Source of the DNA: Paraburkholderia unamae | Lineage (GTDB): Bacteria; Pseudomonadota; Gammaproteobacteria; Burkholderiales; Burkholderiaceae | Reading direction: 5' to 3' | DNA length: 64,000 nucleotides | NCBI RefSeq assembly: GCF_003268775.1 | Contig: NZ_QLSU01000001.1 | Span: forward strand, 124,001 to 188,000 | Notes under the pieces: generated by a model | Seen by the model: only the letters and a program-made list of their open reading frames with translations | What the model was told of the DNA's origin: nothing | Databases searched by the model: none | Shown: in pieces, positions 62,019 to 64,000 of the stretch | Layout of the letters: each line of letters opens with the position of its first letter | Position numbering within the stretch: the stretch's first letter is position 1 | Program-made: the position numbers and the translations under genes

Positions 62019-62933
62019 GTGAAAACCTTTTCGGTGACGAACGCCTTCAATCTTAACGATATATTTTTGCTCTTGTCGCTATCGGCGACTGGCAACATGA
62101 GCGCAACGGCGCGCGAACTCGGAATCGATGTTTCCACCGTTAGCCGTCGCGTCAGCGCCGCCGAAAAATCGCTTGACGTTCGACTTTTTACTCGAAACAA
62201 TCTCCAATACGAATTGACAGATGCTGGAAAGGTATTCGTCGCTCAAGCCGAGTCGATTTACGACCAAATCGTCACAATGATGCTGACGTGCGCAGACCGA
62301 TCGACAGATATCGCCGGGTCGGTGAGAATCACCGCCGTCGAATTTCTCTTCGACTATTGGCTGCTCGACCACCTTCCGGCGTTGCAAAAGAGATATCCGA
62401 GCCTACAGATTGAACTGGTCGTGTCGAGCGCCAACCTTTCTTTCACACGGCGAGAAGTCGATTTCGCGCTTCGTCTGTCACGCCCAACCGCCGATGCCGC
62501 ACTCGTCATGCGCAAGCTTGGAGAGGTCGGATTTGCCGTGTATGGCGCCTCGCGCTTCGCAGCATTGCCACGCAAGGAATGGGCGAATCAGCCTTGGATA
62601 AGCTACAGCGAATCACTATCGGGCACACCCGAGACCCACTGGATGGACCAGTTCGCTCCAAACATTCGTAAAAACCTTCGGGTCAGCACGCTTGGCACGA
62701 TGGTTCGTGCCTGCCTCGCCGAAAACGGTCTGGCTCTTTTGCCGTGTGTGCTGGGCTCTCACGCCGGTTTGGTGAAGCTGAGTGAGTCGACCGAGACGAC
62801 ACGCGAGCTATGGCTTTTGAGTCACAAGGACGCCGGTTCAGTCGCGCGTTTCAAAATCGTTTCGGCGTGGCTCAGCGCGATCTTTCAAGCCTCCCATGCA
62901 AAGCTCCTGGGCGCAGACAGCCACATCGCATAG
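62019..62933 (+). CDS. LysR-family transcriptional regulator
   Basis: A 304-residue LysR regulator. The N-terminal HTH is DIFLLLSLSATGNMSATARE followed by GIDVSTVSRRVSAAEKSLDV; the effector domain begins GSVRITAVEFLFDYWLLDHL. I chose the GTG at 62019-62021 because AGAGG lies just upstream; a TTG at 62001 is also open. It is divergent from the isochorismatase gene, suggesting that as its target, and ends upstream of a degraded stretch carrying an NmrA-like remnant. The effector is unknown. Confidence 0.9.
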   Translation: MKTFSVTNAFNLNDIFLLLSLSATGNMSATARELGIDVSTVSRRVSAAEKSLDVRLFTRNNLQYELTDAGKVFVAQAESIYDQIVTMMLTCADRSTDIAGSVRITAVEFLFDYWLLDHLPALQKRYPSLQIELVVSSANLSFTRREVDFALRLSRPTADAALVMRKLGEVGFAVYGASRFAALPRKEWANQPWISYSESLSGTPETHWMDQFAPNIRKNLRVSTLGTMVRACLAENGLALLPCVLGSHAGLVKLSESTETTRELWLLSHKDAGSVARFKIVSAWLSAIFQASHAKLLGADSHIA

Positions 62934-63014
62934 TGAGGAGAAGCCAGGTGTCGCTTTTGTCCAGCTTTATGACATCGCGAACCTGCGGCGCCCGCAGATG
63001 CACTTGTACACACA

Positions 63015-63095
63015 GAAGATGCGCGTGCAGAGGCGCTCCGGCAACTGGGTGCTGAGGTACTTGTCGGCGACCCGCAGCACGATTACCCGAGGTAA
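63015..63095 (+). pseudogene. Remnant of an NmrA-family gene
   Basis: The frame reads EDARAEALRQLGAEVLVGDP then QHDYPR and a stop at 63093-63095. It aligns with SDERAEALRKAGAEVMVGDL in the intact NmrA-family protein at 59353. No start or other part of such a gene is intact around it. It is a fragment left by decay or recombination. Confidence 0.65.
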
Positions 63096-63592
63096 CGCTT
63101 GGGGACCATCCAAGGTAGGCCGAACTCACCCGTGATGCTTCCGAGAAAATTACAGCCGTCACCCTCGATAGCAAACTTGTGTAGCGTCGGCAGACAAATC
63201 TCGTCCTCGCGAACGAGCAAGCCTCATCAGATATCCGCGATTACCTGGCTAGAATCGGGCCGAACGAGACGAGCGGTACGACAGCATTGCTGGATTTTTC
63301 GCAAAGCCACGTTAGAAGGGATGCTGGCCGAACTGCTCGTGAATGCTAGCAGACCTTCGCCGTCCAAACTTTCATTTAACCAACATCCGAATTGCATATG
63401 ATCCACCGGTTGCCCGGACGTATTAAACTGCTGCCAAATAGGGAATTACACAGTTCACTTCCCAGACGTTCGCTATAGCCAAGATTCATGCACTTTTTCG
63501 GGGCAGAACTCGTGCCAGTGGAAGAAATAAAGACGCCCGCAGTCCAATCTCCCACATTTTGGGCAAACTGACTCATTACCTGAGAGTAACTG
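63096..63592. other. Degraded intergenic stretch
   Basis: No intact gene was found. One open frame (63185-63349, plus) encodes protein-like sequence (VLANEQASSDIRDYLARIGP, then SGTTALLDFSQSHV) between two stops and with no good start; it may be another gene remnant, family unknown. The stretch ends at the next regulator start. Confidence 0.35.
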
Positions 63593-64000
63593 ATGGAAGC
63601 GGTGTCGTGCACATGTATTTCCTTTGGCAGTTTCCGCCTCTACCCGGATAAGCGTCGTTTGGAACGCGGGGAAGAAGTCGTAGAAGTCGGCAGTCGCGCA
63701 TTCGATATATTGTCTTTACTCGTGCACCGACCTGGTGAGGTTGTTTCCCAGAAGGAGTTTCGAGAGAAAGTTTGGCCTCGAGCGGTTGTCGGGGACGTCA
63801 ATTTACGCGTGCAGATTACGGCGCTGCGCAAACTTTTATCACAGGATTCGGCCACCTCACATGGCATTCGCAGTATCACGGGGCGCGGATATTGCTTCGT
63901 TGGACCCGTGACGCACGCATTTCCGAATAGCAGAACCGCGTCAACGGCCCCGGGCGCGCCAAGTCACGATATTAGCAATCTAGTCGGCCGACGGAGCGCG
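63593..64000 (+). CDS. Winged-helix regulator (copy 3), truncated by the window end
   Basis: The first 136 residues of a third regulator related to those at 44341 and 47232. It begins MEAVSCTCISFGSFRLYPDK; the DNA-binding domain includes VGSRAFDILSLLVHRPGEVV, KVWPRAVVGDVNLRVQITAL and SITGRGYCFVGPV. A Ser/Thr/Pro linker then leads to NLVGRRSA, the usual beginning of the NTPase domain (NLVGR). GAGAG lies six bases before the ATG at 63593. The rest is outside the window, so the ATPase domain is inferred from the paralogues. Confidence 0.85.
   Translation, partial: MEAVSCTCISFGSFRLYPDKRRLERGEEVVEVGSRAFDILSLLVHRPGEVVSQKEFREKVWPRAVVGDVNLRVQITALRKLLSQDSATSHGIRSITGRGYCFVGPVTHAFPNSRTASTAPGAPSHDISNLVGRRSA

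Noticed and set aside
62896..63135. Plus-strand 79-codon frame after the LysR gene
   Set aside because: It overlaps the end of the LysR gene and reads the NmrA remnant in the wrong frame, so it is not a gene.

Overview
The window reads as a high-GC betaproteobacterial chromosome, most likely Burkholderia sensu lato (Paraburkholderia, Caballeronia or Burkholderia). The reasons are the dense GC-rich coding, a DUF3331 gene, a family I.2 lipase with its dedicated foldase, and the many LysR regulators paired with amino-acid catabolic genes. This is a judgement from gene content, not a database match.

Region 1 (1-12.75 kb). After a truncated oxidoreductase, a LysR gene and two small unknown genes comes a nearly complete lysine/pipecolate/2-aminoadipate catabolic locus. 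It holds an aminotransferase of the 2-aminoadipate type, an FAD oxidoreductase (candidate L-pipecolate oxidase), the aminoadipate-semialdehyde dehydrogenase amaB, a periplasmic amino-acid binding protein, an XRE-cupin regulator, the 2-oxoadipate dioxygenase/decarboxylase hglS divergent from a LysR gene, and a D-amino-acid-dehydrogenase-like flavoprotein. Two families of repeated non-coding elements sit in front of these genes and suggest a shared regulon.

Region 2 (12.9-37 kb) is mostly core-like: asparaginase, glycogen-debranching-type glucosidase, citrate synthase, a lone MreB paralogue, hydrolases and a DHA2 MFS exporter. A second amino-acid cluster (FAD dehydrogenase, binding protein, ornithine-cyclodeaminase-like protein, DauR-like regulator) resembles the Pseudomonas D-arginine dauBAR system. 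Then come glutaminase, an acetyltransferase, a HicAB toxin-antitoxin pair with two palindromic operators, a GST, a Tat-exported amidase, and a lipase/foldase pair convergent with a large lipase-like lipoprotein.

Region 3 (about 37.1-64 kb) looks like an accessory block: lower GC, longer intergenic stretches, paralogous gene pairs and gene remnants. It carries an FMO-like flavoprotein, dienelactone hydrolase and DUF3331; a catalase, HD-hydratase-like and haloperoxidase-type hydrolase run divergent from a winged-helix/NTPase regulator; a second such regulator divergent from a Tat-exported paralogue of the hydrolase; a TetR-controlled RND efflux operon with tandem operators; a second HD-hydratase-like protein; and small redox enzymes (SDR, NmrA, SnoaL-like, isochorismatase) with MarR and LysR regulators. 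A third winged-helix regulator is cut by the window end. The simplest reading is a detoxification and efflux island answering reactive or antimicrobial small molecules. No transposase, integrase, CRISPR array, rRNA or convincing tRNA was seen.
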